NCBI GenBank assembly: GCA_964057225.1
Contig: OZ059900.1
Span: 4,412,501 to 4,476,500, forward strand
Origin: Auanema rhodensis
Lineage: Eukaryota > Nematoda > Chromadorea > Rhabditida > Rhabditidae
Direction: 5' to 3'
DNA length: 64,000 nt
The notes under the pieces are model-generated. The model did no database searches, was not told the DNA's origin, and saw only the letters and a list, made by a program, of their open reading frames with translations. How positions within the stretch are numbered: position 1 is the first letter of the stretch; each line of letters opens with the position of its first letter. Below are positions 34,500 to 45,400 of the stretch, one piece after another. Position numbers and translations under genes: made by a program.

Positions 34500-34501
<2 letters not shown>
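34426..34501 (-). pseudogene. tRNA-like sequence at the 28S junction
   Basis: On the minus strand it has a good A box TGGCCAAGTGG (plus 34483-34493) and B box GGTTCGATCCC (plus 34430-34440). It also has an anticodon-arm-like GGACTACAAATCC and terminal complementarity AGCCGGGAT/ATCCCGGCT (9 bp, 34493-34501 with 34426-34434). The T arm pairs poorly and the acceptor stem overlaps the B box, so a mature tRNA is unlikely. The loop would read anticodon ACA, which should not be trusted. The last 28S base lies at its 5' edge. Best read as a tRNA-derived remnant or a Pol III-type promoter. Confidence 0.6.
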
Positions 34502-34568
<67 letters not shown>

Positions 34569-35560
34569 ACTCGAATTACTACGACTTAACATTCAGAGCA
34601 CTGGACAGAAATCAGAGACAGTAAACGTCCGTAAGGACCATCTGTCTCCTCTGTTTTAATTAGACAGTCGGATTCCCCGAGTCCGTACCAGTTCCAGTTC
34701 GGTCGTTTAGATGAATAATCAGGATATCTAACCCGAAAGAGAGATATACACCTAATAACGTCCACAAGACAGTCAGGCTACTAGTTCAACATCACCGAAG
34801 ATCAGTCAGTCATGAGCTAGTCCATCAAGCATCAGCTACTAAGCCAACTATTCCAACCACTGGAGCCAATCCTTTTCCCAAAGTTACGGATCTAATTTGC
34901 CGACTTCCCTTACCTACATTATTCTATCGACTAGAGGCTGTTCACCTTGGAGACCTGATGCGGATATCGGTACGATTTGCTATAGCTTGATTGCCTCCCT
35001 TGGTTTTTCAAGGGCCATTTCAAGAGCACGAGATACCACAGAAACCGCGATACTTTACGGAAACAACGTCCCTATCTCTGGATGAACCAATTCCAGGGAG
35101 TCTGTTCCTAAACTAGAGAAGAAAACTCTAGCTCGGTTTTGAAATGACGTTACCAAGTTCGAATGCGTTACCGCGCAAGTGCCTCAGAGAGACACGATCG
35201 CTATATGCAAGTTAGAGAATATTAACTCTATTCCCTTTCGATATTCAAAAGTGAAGTAAACTTCGCCCTCTTAATGATACAAAGCATTAGCCAGTACCTT
35301 AGGATCGACTTACCCACATTCAACTACTGTTCACGTGGAACCCTTCTCCACTTCAGTCTTCAAATATCGAACTTGAATATTTGCTACTACCACCGAGATC
35401 TGCACTGATGGAAGCTCCAGCTGGGCCTACGCCCAAAGCCTTCAACGCAACCACCACGTCCCTTCTACTCATTGCGACCAGACGATTGTCAACGCACAAG
35501 TCTGCAATGGTCCAGTATAGGTCTCTCGCTCAAGCGCCATCCATTTTCAGGGCTAGTTGA

Positions 35561-35596
<36 letters not shown>

Positions 35597-36876
35597 ACCG
35601 ACTTCCATGGCCACCGTCCTGCTGTCTATATCAACCAACACCTTTTAAGGGGTCACATGAGCGAAAAGTTAAGCACCTTAACTGAACGTTTGGTTCATCC
35701 CACAGCGCCAGTTCTGCTTACCAAAAATGGCCCACTTGGAGCTCGCTTTGACGTTAACAGTTCAATTAAGAAACCGAAACATCATACCCATTGAAAGTTT
35801 GAGAATAGGTTAAGATCAAATTAATCCCAAGTCCTCTAATCATTCGCTTTACCGGATATAACAGCACAATATAAACTCCAGCTATCCTGAGGGAAACTTC
35901 GAAGGGAACCAGCTACTAGATGGTTCGATTAGTCTTTCGCCCCTATACTCAAGTCTATCGATCGATTTGCACGTCAGAACCGATACGGACTTCCACCAGA
36001 GTTTCCTCTGGCTTCATCCTGCTCAAGCATAGTTCACCATCTTTCGGGTCGCAACCTATACGCTCTTCCTCTGCCAAGTTGCAAGCAACCAAGACAGGGC
36101 CATAGTGCGTCGCTCTTTCGAACGAATCCTATGTTAGCCAGTGAACTGACATTTACTTTCATTACGCCATAAAGTTTTCCACTCTTTGACTCGCGCATAA
36201 GTTACACTCCTCGGTCCGTGTTTCAAGACGGGTCGGAAAGGTGGCCAACATTTATACTGGTACTCTAATGATAGAGTTAAATATTAACAACAATCAGCCT
36301 ATCCATATGCAAGACACCACCGGAGTGGGCAACAACACATAGTTCAACAGATGTCATCAATACTACCAGCACAACATACATAACATCAACACATAGTCAG
36401 CACAATTAAGCACTAAACTAAATATCCAGCTATGAAGTTCTGTTGACTCTCTCCGGTTCCACTCAAGCGATTTCACGTTTTCTTGAACTCTCTCTTCAAA
36501 GTTCTTTGCAACTTTCCCTCACTGTACTTGTTTGCTATCGAATTCACGTCAATATTTAGCCTTAGATGAAGTTTATCACCAACTTTAGGCTGCATTTTCA
36601 AGCAACTCGACTCCAAGGAAAAACCAATCATTACGAATATATGTTTTCACAGGTCTAGCACCCTCTATGGATTGCTCCAATCAAAGAGACTTAAAACATA
36701 TAAACACAATGAAAGCAATTCCTATACGCAAGATTTCACAACAGCAAAACTGTGCGATTCTGCGCTGGGCTTTTTCCATTTCACTCGCTGTTACTCTGGA
36801 AATCCTAGTTAGTTTCTGTTCCTCCGCTTAATGATATGCTTAAGTTCAGCGGGTAGTCACGTCTAAGTTCAGGTTT
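34500..36876 (-). pseudogene. 28S rRNA 5' part (~2.4 kb)
   Basis: On the minus strand it runs from the 28S start (CTGAACTTAGACGTGACTACCC, CTTAAGCATATCA at about 36838-36876) through the core to CATCTAATTAG, where retroelement-associated DNA takes over. The R2 target TTAAGGTAGC/CAAATGCC (34515-34532) is intact. The break lies ~22 nt downstream of it, between the R2 and R1 sites, which is the region described for R4 in Ascaris. The remaining 3' part is at 25980-26832. About 90 nt of 28S between them, including the R1 target, are missing. Confidence 0.93.
34522..34523 (-). other. Unoccupied R2 target site in 28S
   Basis: The conserved target GGTAGCCAAATGCCTCGTC (minus strand, 34511-34529) is uninterrupted, so no R2-type element has inserted here. 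Confidence 0.85.
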
Positions 36877-37077
36877 ACATTTAAGACATTTCATCTAATA
36901 CTGCTTATCAGGACTATTAAACAGATTCCTCTTCAAGAATATGAATAACCAAGCAGTATTTGGAGAAATGCATGTAGACTAGCAAAAAGCAAGTCAATGA
37001 TGCAAATTTCGTAACTAGGATAGGCAATGTCTGGTGACAATGGCTAACCGACTTTTTGAATAAATTCAAATTATGAA
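36877..37077 (-). other. ITS2
   Basis: It is the spacer between the 5.8S-like and 28S-like sequences, ~200 nt and A/T-rich. The boundaries are approximate. Confidence 0.8.
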
Positions 37078-37232
37078 AGAAACCCTGAACTAGGCGTACC
37101 CTAAGAATAAATTCAAAGGATGCTGTGCGTTCAAAATTTTACTATTCAAAGCGTCTGCAATTCATAGCAAATATCGCAGCTAGCTGCGTTTTTCATCGAG
37201 ACGTGAATCAACCGATCCATCGCTAGAGCTAG
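37078..37232 (-). rRNA. 5.8S rRNA
   Basis: The minus strand carries GCGATGGATCGGTTGATTC, CGATGAAAAACGCAGC, TGAATTGCAGACGC and TTTTGAACGCACA, the ordered landmarks of 5.8S. At ~155 nt it is normal size. It is flanked by ITS1 and ITS2. Whether it is transcribed is doubtful because both flanking rRNA genes of this unit are broken. Confidence 0.88.
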
Positions 37233-37497
37233 TTTTAAATTTTTTATAAACAAGTTATTATACAACAAATTGTGCCTCCTGAAAAAGAATTAAGGTGGGG
37301 TGTATTTCAACCATACCGGCAGCACAAGGCAGTATCGCAAGAGATACTTTTTAAGCTATATCTGATTATATGATCTCGACTAATGATCAACTCAGATCGT
37401 ATAGCACCTTGATAAGTCTAGTTTTAGTAAGCTACATTTTTTAAATGTTACCATTTTAAAAATATGTGTAGCTAAAGCTGGATTTGAAAAAATTCAG
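37233..37497 (-). other. ITS1
   Basis: A ~265-nt A/T-rich spacer between 18S and 5.8S. No other feature seen. Confidence 0.8.
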
Positions 37498-37646
37498 CGA
37501 TGATCCACCTGCAGGTTCACCTACAGGTACCTTGTTACGACTTTTGCCCGGTTCATGCCAATGCGATCAAAATGATTTCTACGGAAGTAAAGCCGAAGCC
37601 CAACAACCATTGTCCTCATGTTTCTCGAATAAGCTCAGTTCCGGAC

Positions 37647-37681
<35 letters not shown>

Positions 37682-38213
37682 ATCAGCGCGAGTTGATGAC
37701 TCACACTTACTAGGAATTCCTCGTTCATGGGAAATAATTACAATTCCCAATCCCGGTCACGGAAGAATTTCAACGGATTACCAAAACCTTTCAGCCATGG
37801 AAAACCAGTTGCATCCTCCAGTGTAGCGAGCGTGCAGCCCCGGACATCTAAGGGCATCACAGACCTGTTATCGCTCAATCTCGTGCGGTTAAACACCGCT
37901 TATCCCTCTAAGAAGTTATATGAACCAAAAAATTCACTAACTATTTAGTAGACTAGAGTCTCGCTCGTTATCGGAATAAACCAGACAAATCGCTCCACCA
38001 ACTAAGAACGGCCATGCACCACCAACCACCAAATCGAGAAAGAGCTATCAACCTGTCAATCCTACTGGTGTCCGGGCCGGGTGAGTTTTCCCGCGTTGAG
38101 TCAAATTAAGCCGCAGGCTCCACTCCTGGTGGTGCCCTTCCGTAAATTTCTTTAAGTTTCAGCTTTGCAACCATACTACCCCCAGAACCGAAAAACTTTC
38201 GTTTCCGGGAAGA
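37498..38213 (-). pseudogene. 18S rRNA 3' part (~715 nt), 5' truncated
   Basis: On the minus strand it ends with GTCGTAACAAGGTACCTG and GGATCATC, and includes TTGTACACACCGCCCGTCGC and the GATGTCCGGGGCTGCACGC region. It starts abruptly at CTTCCCGGAAACG (38213); roughly the first 60% of 18S is missing. The normally near-universal AAAGGAATTGACGG reads AAAGAAATTTACGG here (38141-38154). Truncation and these changes indicate a non-functional copy. Plus-strand open frames at 37484-37948 are antisense shadows. Confidence 0.92.
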
Positions 38214-38233
38214 AACAAATTTTTTTTTTTACT

Positions 38234-38297
38234 CGATTGATTCTGTCAGCGCTGTAGCTTTCGTCAAGGATTAAGCCATGCGAATGGCTCAGAGACC
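38234..38297 (+). pseudogene. 18S rRNA 5'-end fragment (short form)
   Basis: Counterpart of 51-112, with the uninterrupted CTCAGAGACC that serves as the empty site for the insert at 113-268. Confidence 0.75.
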
Positions 38298-38415
38298 AAA
38301 AAAAAAAGTCCAAAAAAAATTTTTTTTCAAACTTGTTTTCACGATACTCTCAAAACATTTTTTACACATTTTTAAAGAGTCCTAACATCTGAATTGAGAA
38401 ACAAAATTTTTTTTT

Positions 38416-38522
38416 ACTTGATTGATTCTGTCAGCGCTGTATGCTCAAGTAAAAGATTAAGCCATGCATGTATAAAGTTCATCATTTTTGAGAAATTGCG
38501 AAAGGCTCACAGCTCAGAGACC
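38416..38522 (+). pseudogene. 18S rRNA 5'-end fragment (~105 nt)
   Basis: Counterpart of 401-507; the same ~19-bp A-rich tandem repeat follows. Confidence 0.85.
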
Positions 38523-38674
38523 AAAAAAATTTCCAAGTCCAAAAAAAATTTCCAAATCCAAAAAACATTTCCAAGTCCAAAAAAAATTTTCAAGTCCAAA
38601 AAAATTTTTTTTTCAAACTTGTTTTCACGATACTGAGTTCTAACATCTGAATTGAGAAACAAAATTTTTTTTTT

Positions 38675-38733
38675 ACTTGATTGATTCTGTGAGCTTTCGT
38701 CAAGGATTAAGCCATGCCAACCGCTCACCGACC
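38675..38733 (+). pseudogene. 18S rRNA 5'-end fragment (short form)
   Basis: Counterpart of 662-722. Confidence 0.7.
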
Positions 38734-38754
38734 ACAAAAATTTTTTTTTCACGT

Positions 38755-38835
38755 ACTTGATTGATTCTGTCAGCGCTGTATGCTCAAGTAAAAGATTAAG
38801 CCATGCATGTATAAAGTTCATCATTTTTGAAAAAG
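38755..38835 (+). pseudogene. 18S rRNA 5'-end fragment (~80 nt)
   Basis: Counterpart of 742-820. Confidence 0.8.
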
Positions 38836-38981
38836 TAAAATTTGCCATTTTTATCAAAATTTTTGATTTTTTTAATAAAAATTCTCGGGTTACGGCGGGT
38901 CAGGTTTTGGTTGGAGCTAGGCTCCAGGCAGGCATCCTCCGACCTTTCTTTCCTCTGTTTTGCGTACTGTGCCTTGATGCT

Positions 38982-39056
38982 GGCCACTGTACGGTTTTTG
39001 TTGGGAAAATTGCTAAGAACTTGCGTCCATAGTATTTGTCAAGGTGATCGTGTGTT
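38982..39056. other. 75-bp segment absent from cassette copy 1
   Basis: It lies between CCTTGATGCT and ACTCAGGGTC, which are directly joined in copy 1 (about 968-973). No flanking duplication is obvious, so it is more likely a deletion in copy 1 than an insertion here. Confidence 0.75.
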
Positions 39057-39100
39057 ACTCAGGGTCACCGCAGTTACCCGTAATAACCGTTGAGAAGGAA

Positions 39101-39466
39101 CACATCAAAATGCAAGGTTGGTTTGTTTCAGGCATCTTGCAAAACCTTCCGTTAAATGAAAGATTTGCAGGGTGCAAAAATGTAATAACCGAAGCGGCGA
39201 GCGCTGTCGCCAGGCACTGACAGGGGTCAAGCCCAAGTTAGGAGAGTGGGTTCTGTCCGGTTTTCCTACGAGCAGGAATTCCAGACCCTAGATCTCTAGG
39301 TATGTCCATTGCGGTTTTTGGATTTAAGTTGATTGAGAGTTTAATGGGGAAGAGAGAGGAAGGAAAAAGGAAAGGAAGGAAAAAAAAGAAAGAAAGGGAA
39401 GAAAATGCAAAAACCGATAAAACTCAAGGCAAGCCTTGAGAACCTTAGGTTTTTATGAAGATGCCG
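39101..39466 (-). repeat. R4-type leader, copy 3 (no palindrome)
   Basis: Nearly identical to 1014-1379; single hairpin arm, polypyrimidine tract, then straight into satellite. Confidence 0.7.
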
Positions 39467-39480
39467 AAGATGAAGATGTG

Positions 39481-42400
39481 GTTACCATGCATCAAACCCA
39501 TTAAGATTGTGTTTCTAGACTAATATGACCATGGGAAATTAATTTAAGTTCACAGTATTCTTCTATCTTTAACGGTATCCGAGTTACAAATCAAGATCAC
39601 TTTCTTTGGATACTTAGGTGGTATAGCTACCTGTTCACAAAAAATTGGAAGTCCTATTTACCATGCATCAAACACAATACGATAGTGTTTCTAGACTAAA
39701 ATGACCATGGGGATTTCATTAAAATTAACAGTATTCTTTTATCTTTAACGGTATCCGAGTTACAAATCAAGATCACTCTCTTTGGATACTTAGGTGGTAT
39801 AGCTACCTGTTCACAAAAAATTGGAAGTCTTGGTTACCATGCATCAAACACAATACGATAGTGTTTCTAGACTAATATAACCATGGGGACTTCATTAAAA
39901 TTAACAGTATTCTTCTATCTTCAACGGTATCCGAGTTACAAATCAAGATCACTTTCTTTGGATACTTAGGTGGTATAGCTACCTGTTCACAAAAAATTGG
40001 AAGTCCTGGTTACCATGCATCAAACCCATTAAGATTGTGTTTCTAGACTAATATGACCATGGGAAATTCATTTAAGTTCACAGTATTCTTCCATCTTTAA
40101 CGGTATCCGAGTTACAAATCAAGATCACTTTCTTTGGATACTTAGGTGGTATAGCTACCTGTTCACAAAAAATTGGAAGTCTTGGTTACCATGCATCACA
40201 TCCTTTGAGATAGTGTTTCTAGACTAATATGACCATGGGGACTTCATTAAAATTCACAGTATTCTTCCATCTTTAACGGTATCCGAGTCACAAATCAAGA
40301 TCACTTTCTTTGGATACTTAGGTGGTATAGCTACCTGTTCACAAAAAATTGGAAGTCCTGGTTACCATGCATCAAACCCATTAAGATTGTGTTTCTAGAC
40401 TAATATGACCATGAGAAATTAATTTAAGTTCACAGTATTCTTCTATCTTTAACGGTATCCGAGTTACAAATCAAGATCACTTTCTTTGGATACTTAGGTG
40501 GTATAGCTACCTGTTCACAAAAAATTGGAAGTCCTATTTACCCATGCATCAAACACAATACGATAGTGTTTCTAGACTAATATGACCATGGGGAGTTCAT
40601 TAAAATTAACAGTATTCTTTTATCTTTAACGGTATCCGAGTTACAAATCAAGATCACTCTCTTTGGATACTTAGGTGGTATAGCTACCTGTTCACAAAAA
40701 ATTGGAAGTCTTGGTTACCATGCATCAAATCCTTTAAGATAGTGTTTCTAGACTAATATAACCATGGAGACTTCATTAAATTTCACAGTATTCTTCTATC
40801 TTCAACGGTATCCGAGTTACAAATCAAGATCACTTTCTTTGGATACTTAGGTGGTATAGCTACCTGTTCACAAAAAATTGGAAGTCGTGGTTACCATGCA
40901 TCAAACACAATAAGATAGTGTTTCTAGACTAATATAACCATGGGGACTTCATTAAAATTAACAGTATTCTTCTATCTTCAACGGTATCCGAGTTACAGAT
41001 CAAGATCACTTTCTTTGGATACTTAGGTGATATAGCTACCTGTTCACAAAAAATTGGAAGTCCTATTTACCATGCATCAAACACAATACGATAGTGTTTC
41101 TAGACTAATATGACCATGGGGACTTCATTAAAATTAACAGTATTCTTTTATCTTTAACGGTATCCGAGTTACAAATCAAGATCACTTTCTTTGGATACTT
41201 AGGTGGTATAGCTACCTGTTCACAAAAAATTGGAAGTCTTGGTTACCATGCATCAAATCCTTTAAGATAGTGTTTCTAGACTAATATAACCATGGGGACT
41301 TCATTAAATTTCACAGTATTCTTCTATCTTCAACGGTATCCGAGTTACAAATCAAGATCACTTTCTTTGGATACTTAGGTGGTATAGCTACCTGTTCACA
41401 AAAAATTGGAAGTCCTGGTTACCATGCATCAAACCCATTAAGATTGTGTTTCTAGACTAATATGACCATGATGACTTCATTAAATTTCACAGTATTCTTC
41501 TATCTTCAACGGTATCCGAGTTACAAATCAAGATCACTTTCTTTGGATACTTAGGTGGTATAGCTACCTGTTCACAAAAAATTGGAAGTCCTGGTTACCA
41601 TGCATAAAACCCATTAAGATTGTGTTTCTAGACTAATATGACCATGATGACTTCATTAAATTTCACAGTATTCTTCTATCTTCAACGGTATCCGAGTTAC
41701 AAATCAAGATCACTTTCTTTGGATACTTAGGTGGTATAGCTACCTGTTCACAAAAAATTGGAAGTCCTGGTTACCATGCATCAAACCCATTAAGATTGTG
41801 TTTCTAGACTAATATGACCATGAGAAATTCATTTAAGTTCACAGTATTCTTCTATCTTTAACGATATCCGAGTTACAAATCAAGATCACTTTCTTTGGAT
41901 ACTTAGGTGGTATAGCTACCTGTTCACAAAAAATTGGAAGTCCTGGTTACCATGCATCAAACCCATTAAGATTGTGTTTCTAGACTAATATGACCATGAG
42001 AAATTCATTTAAGTTCACAGTATTCTTCTATCTTTAACGTTATCCGAGTTACAAATCAAGATCACTTTCTTTGGATACTTAGGTGGTATAGCTACCTGTT
42101 CACAAAAAATTGGAAGTCTTGGTTACCATGCATCAAATCCTTTAAGATAGTGTGTCTAGACTAATATAACCATGGGGACTTCATTAAATTTCACAGTATT
42201 CTTCTATCTTCAACGGTATCCGAGTTACAAATCAAGATCACTTTCTTTGGATACTTAGGTGGTATAGCTACCTGTTCACAAAAAATTGGAAGTCCTGGTT
42301 ACCATGCATCAAACCCATTAAGATTGTGTTTCTAAACTAATATGACCATGATGACTTCATTAAATTTCACAGTATTCTTCTATCTTCAACGGTATCCGAG

Positions 42401-45400
42401 TTACAAATCAAGATCACTTTCTTTGGATACTTAGGTGGTATAGCTACCTGTTCACAAAAAATTGGAAGTCCTGGTTACCATGCATCAAACCCATTAAGAT
42501 TGTGTTTCTAGACTAATATGACCATGATGACTTCATTAAATTTCACAGTATTCTTCTATCTTCAACGGTATCCGAGTTACAAATCAAGATCACTTTCTTT
42601 GGATACTTAGGTGGTATAGCTACCTGTTCACAAAAAATTGGAAGTCCTATTTACCATGCATCAAACACAATACGATAGTGTTTCTAGACTAAAATGACCA
42701 TGGGGATTTCATTAAAATTAACAGTATTCTTTTATCTTTAACGGTATCCGAGTTACAAATCAAGATCACTTTCTTTGGATACTTAGGTGGTATAGCTACC
42801 TGTTCACAAAAAATTGGAAGTCTTGGTTACCATGCATCAAACACAATACGATAGTGTTTCTAGACTAATATAACCATGGGGACTTCATTAAAATTAACAG
42901 TATACTTCTATCTTCAACGGTATCCGAGTTACAAATCAAGATCACTTTCTTTGGATACTTAGGTGGTATAGCTACCTGTTCACAAAAAATTGGAAGTCCT
43001 GGTTACCATGCATCAAACCCATTAAGATTGTGTTTCTAGACTAATATGACCATGGGAAATTCATTTAAGTTCACAGTATTCTTCCATCTTTAACGGTATC
43101 CGAGTTACAAATCAAGATCACTTTCTTTGGATACTTAGGTGGTATAGCTACCTGTTCACAAAAAATTGGAAGTCTTGGTTACCATGCATCACATCCTTTG
43201 AGATAGTGTTTCTAGACTAATATGACCATGGGGACTTCATTAAAATTCACAGTATTCTTCCATCTTTAACGGTATCCGAGTTACAAATCAAGATCACTTT
43301 CTTTGGATACTTAGGTGGTATAGCTACCTGTTCACAAAAAATTGGAAGTCCTGGTTACCATGCATCAAACCCATTAAGATTGTGTTTCTAGACTAATATG
43401 ACCATGAGAAATTAATTTAAGTTCACAGTATTCTTCTATCTTTAACGGTATCCGAGTTACAAATCAAGATCACTTTCTTTGGATACTTAGGTGGTATAGC
43501 TACCTGTTCACAAAAAATTGGAAGTCCTATTTACCCATGCATCAAACACAATACGATAGTGTTTCTAGACTAATATGACCATGGGGAGTTCATTAAAATT
43601 AACAGTATTCTTTTATCTTTAACGGTATCCGAGTTACAAATCAAGATCACTCTCTTTGGATACTTAGGTGGTATAGCTACCTGTTCACAAAAAATTGGAA
43701 GTCTTGGTTACCATGCATCAAATCCTTTAAGATAGTGTTTCTAGACTAATATAACCATGGAAACTTCATTAAAATTCACAGTATTCTTCCATCTTTAACG
43801 GTATCCGAGTTACAAATCAAGATCACTTTCTTTGGATACTTAGGTGGTATAGCTACCTGTTCACAAAAAATTGGAAGTCCTGGTTACCATGCATCAAACC
43901 CATTAAGATTGTGTTTCTAGACTAATATGACCATGGGAAATTCATTTAAGTTCACAGTATTCTTCCATCTTTAACGGTATCCGAGTTACAAATCAAGATC
44001 ACTTTCTTTGGATACTTAGGTGGTATAGCTACCTGTTCACAAAAAATTGGAAGTCTTGGTTACCATGCATCACATCCTTTGAGATAGTGTTTCTAGACTA
44101 ATATGACCATGGGGACTTCATTAAAATTCACAGTATTCTTCCATCTTTAACGGTATCCGAGTTACAAATCAAGATCACTTTCTTTGGATACTTAGGTGGT
44201 ATAGCTACCTGTTCACAAAAAATTGGAAGTCCTGGTTACCATGCATCAAACCCATTAAGATTGTGTTTCTAGACTAATATGACCATGAGAAATTAATTTA
44301 AGTTCACAGTATTCTTCTATCTTTAACGGTATCCGAGTTACAAATCAAGATCACTTTCTTTGGATACTTAGGTGGTATAGCTACCTGTTCACAAAAAATT
44401 GGAAGTCCTATTTACCCATGCATCAAACACAATACGATAGTGTTTCTAGACTAATATGACCATGGGGAGTTCATTAAAATTAACAGTATTCTTTTATCTT
44501 TAACGGTATCCGAGTTACAAATCAAGATCACTCTCTTTGGATACTTAGGTGGTATAGCTACCTGTTCACAAAAAATTGGAAGTCTTGGTTACCATGCATC
44601 AAATCCTTTAAGATAGTGTTTCTAGACTAATATAACCATGGAAACTTCATTAAATTTCACAGTATTCTTCTATCTTCAACGGTATCCGAGTTACAAATCA
44701 AGATCACTTTCTTTGGATACTTAGGTGGTATAGCTACCTGTTCACAAAAAATTGGAAGTCGTGGTTACCATGCATCAAACACAATAAGATAGTGTTTCTA
44801 GACTAATATAACCATGGGGACTTCATTAAAATTAACAGTATTCTTCTATCTTCAACGGTATCCGAGTTACAGATCAAGATCACTTTCTTTGGATACTTAG
44901 GTGATATAGCTACCTGTTCACAAAAAATTGGAAGTCCTATTTACCATGCATCAAACACAATACGATAGTGTTTCTAGACTAATATGACCATGGGGACTTC
45001 ATTAAAATTAACAGTATTCTTTTATCTTTAACGGTATCCGAGTTACAAATCAAGATCACTTTCTTTGGATACTTAGGTGGTATAGCTACCTGTTCACAAA
45101 AAATTGGAAGTCTTGGTTACCATGCATCAAATCCTTTAAGATAGTGTTTCTAGACTAATATAACCATGGGGACTTCATTGAATTTCACAGTATTCTTCTA
45201 TCTTCAACGGTATCCGAGTTACAAATCAAGATCACTTTCTTTGGATACTTAGGTGGTATAGCTACCTGTTCACAAAAAATTGGAAGTCTTGGTTACCATG
45301 CATCAAATCCTTTAAGATAGTGTTTCTAGACTAATATAACCATGGAAACTTCATTAAATTTCACAGTATTCTTCTATCTTCAACGGTATCCGAGTTACAA

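Larger units (their letters stand above)
38214..39480. repeat. Cassette copy 2: 18S 5'-end fragments plus R4-type leader
   Basis: It duplicates 31-1390 in the same order and orientation. It lacks the 156-bp insert of copy 1 and carries 75 extra bp at 38982-39056. It starts at exactly the same 18S breakpoint and ends in the same join to the 176-bp satellite (GATGCCGAAGATGAAGATG), so it is one duplicated block, not independent insertions. Confidence 0.88.

Noticed and set aside
34426-34501. Functional tRNA gene
   Set aside because: The T arm and acceptor stem do not fold in the standard way; the 9-bp end pairing uses B-box bases.
34426-34501. HDV-type self-cleaving ribozyme, as found at R2 5' ends
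   Set aside because: The order of complementary segments does not fit the double-pseudoknot layout; tRNA boxes explain the sequence better.
37484-37948. Plus-strand ORFs over 18S
   Set aside because: Antisense to rRNA; no coding signal.
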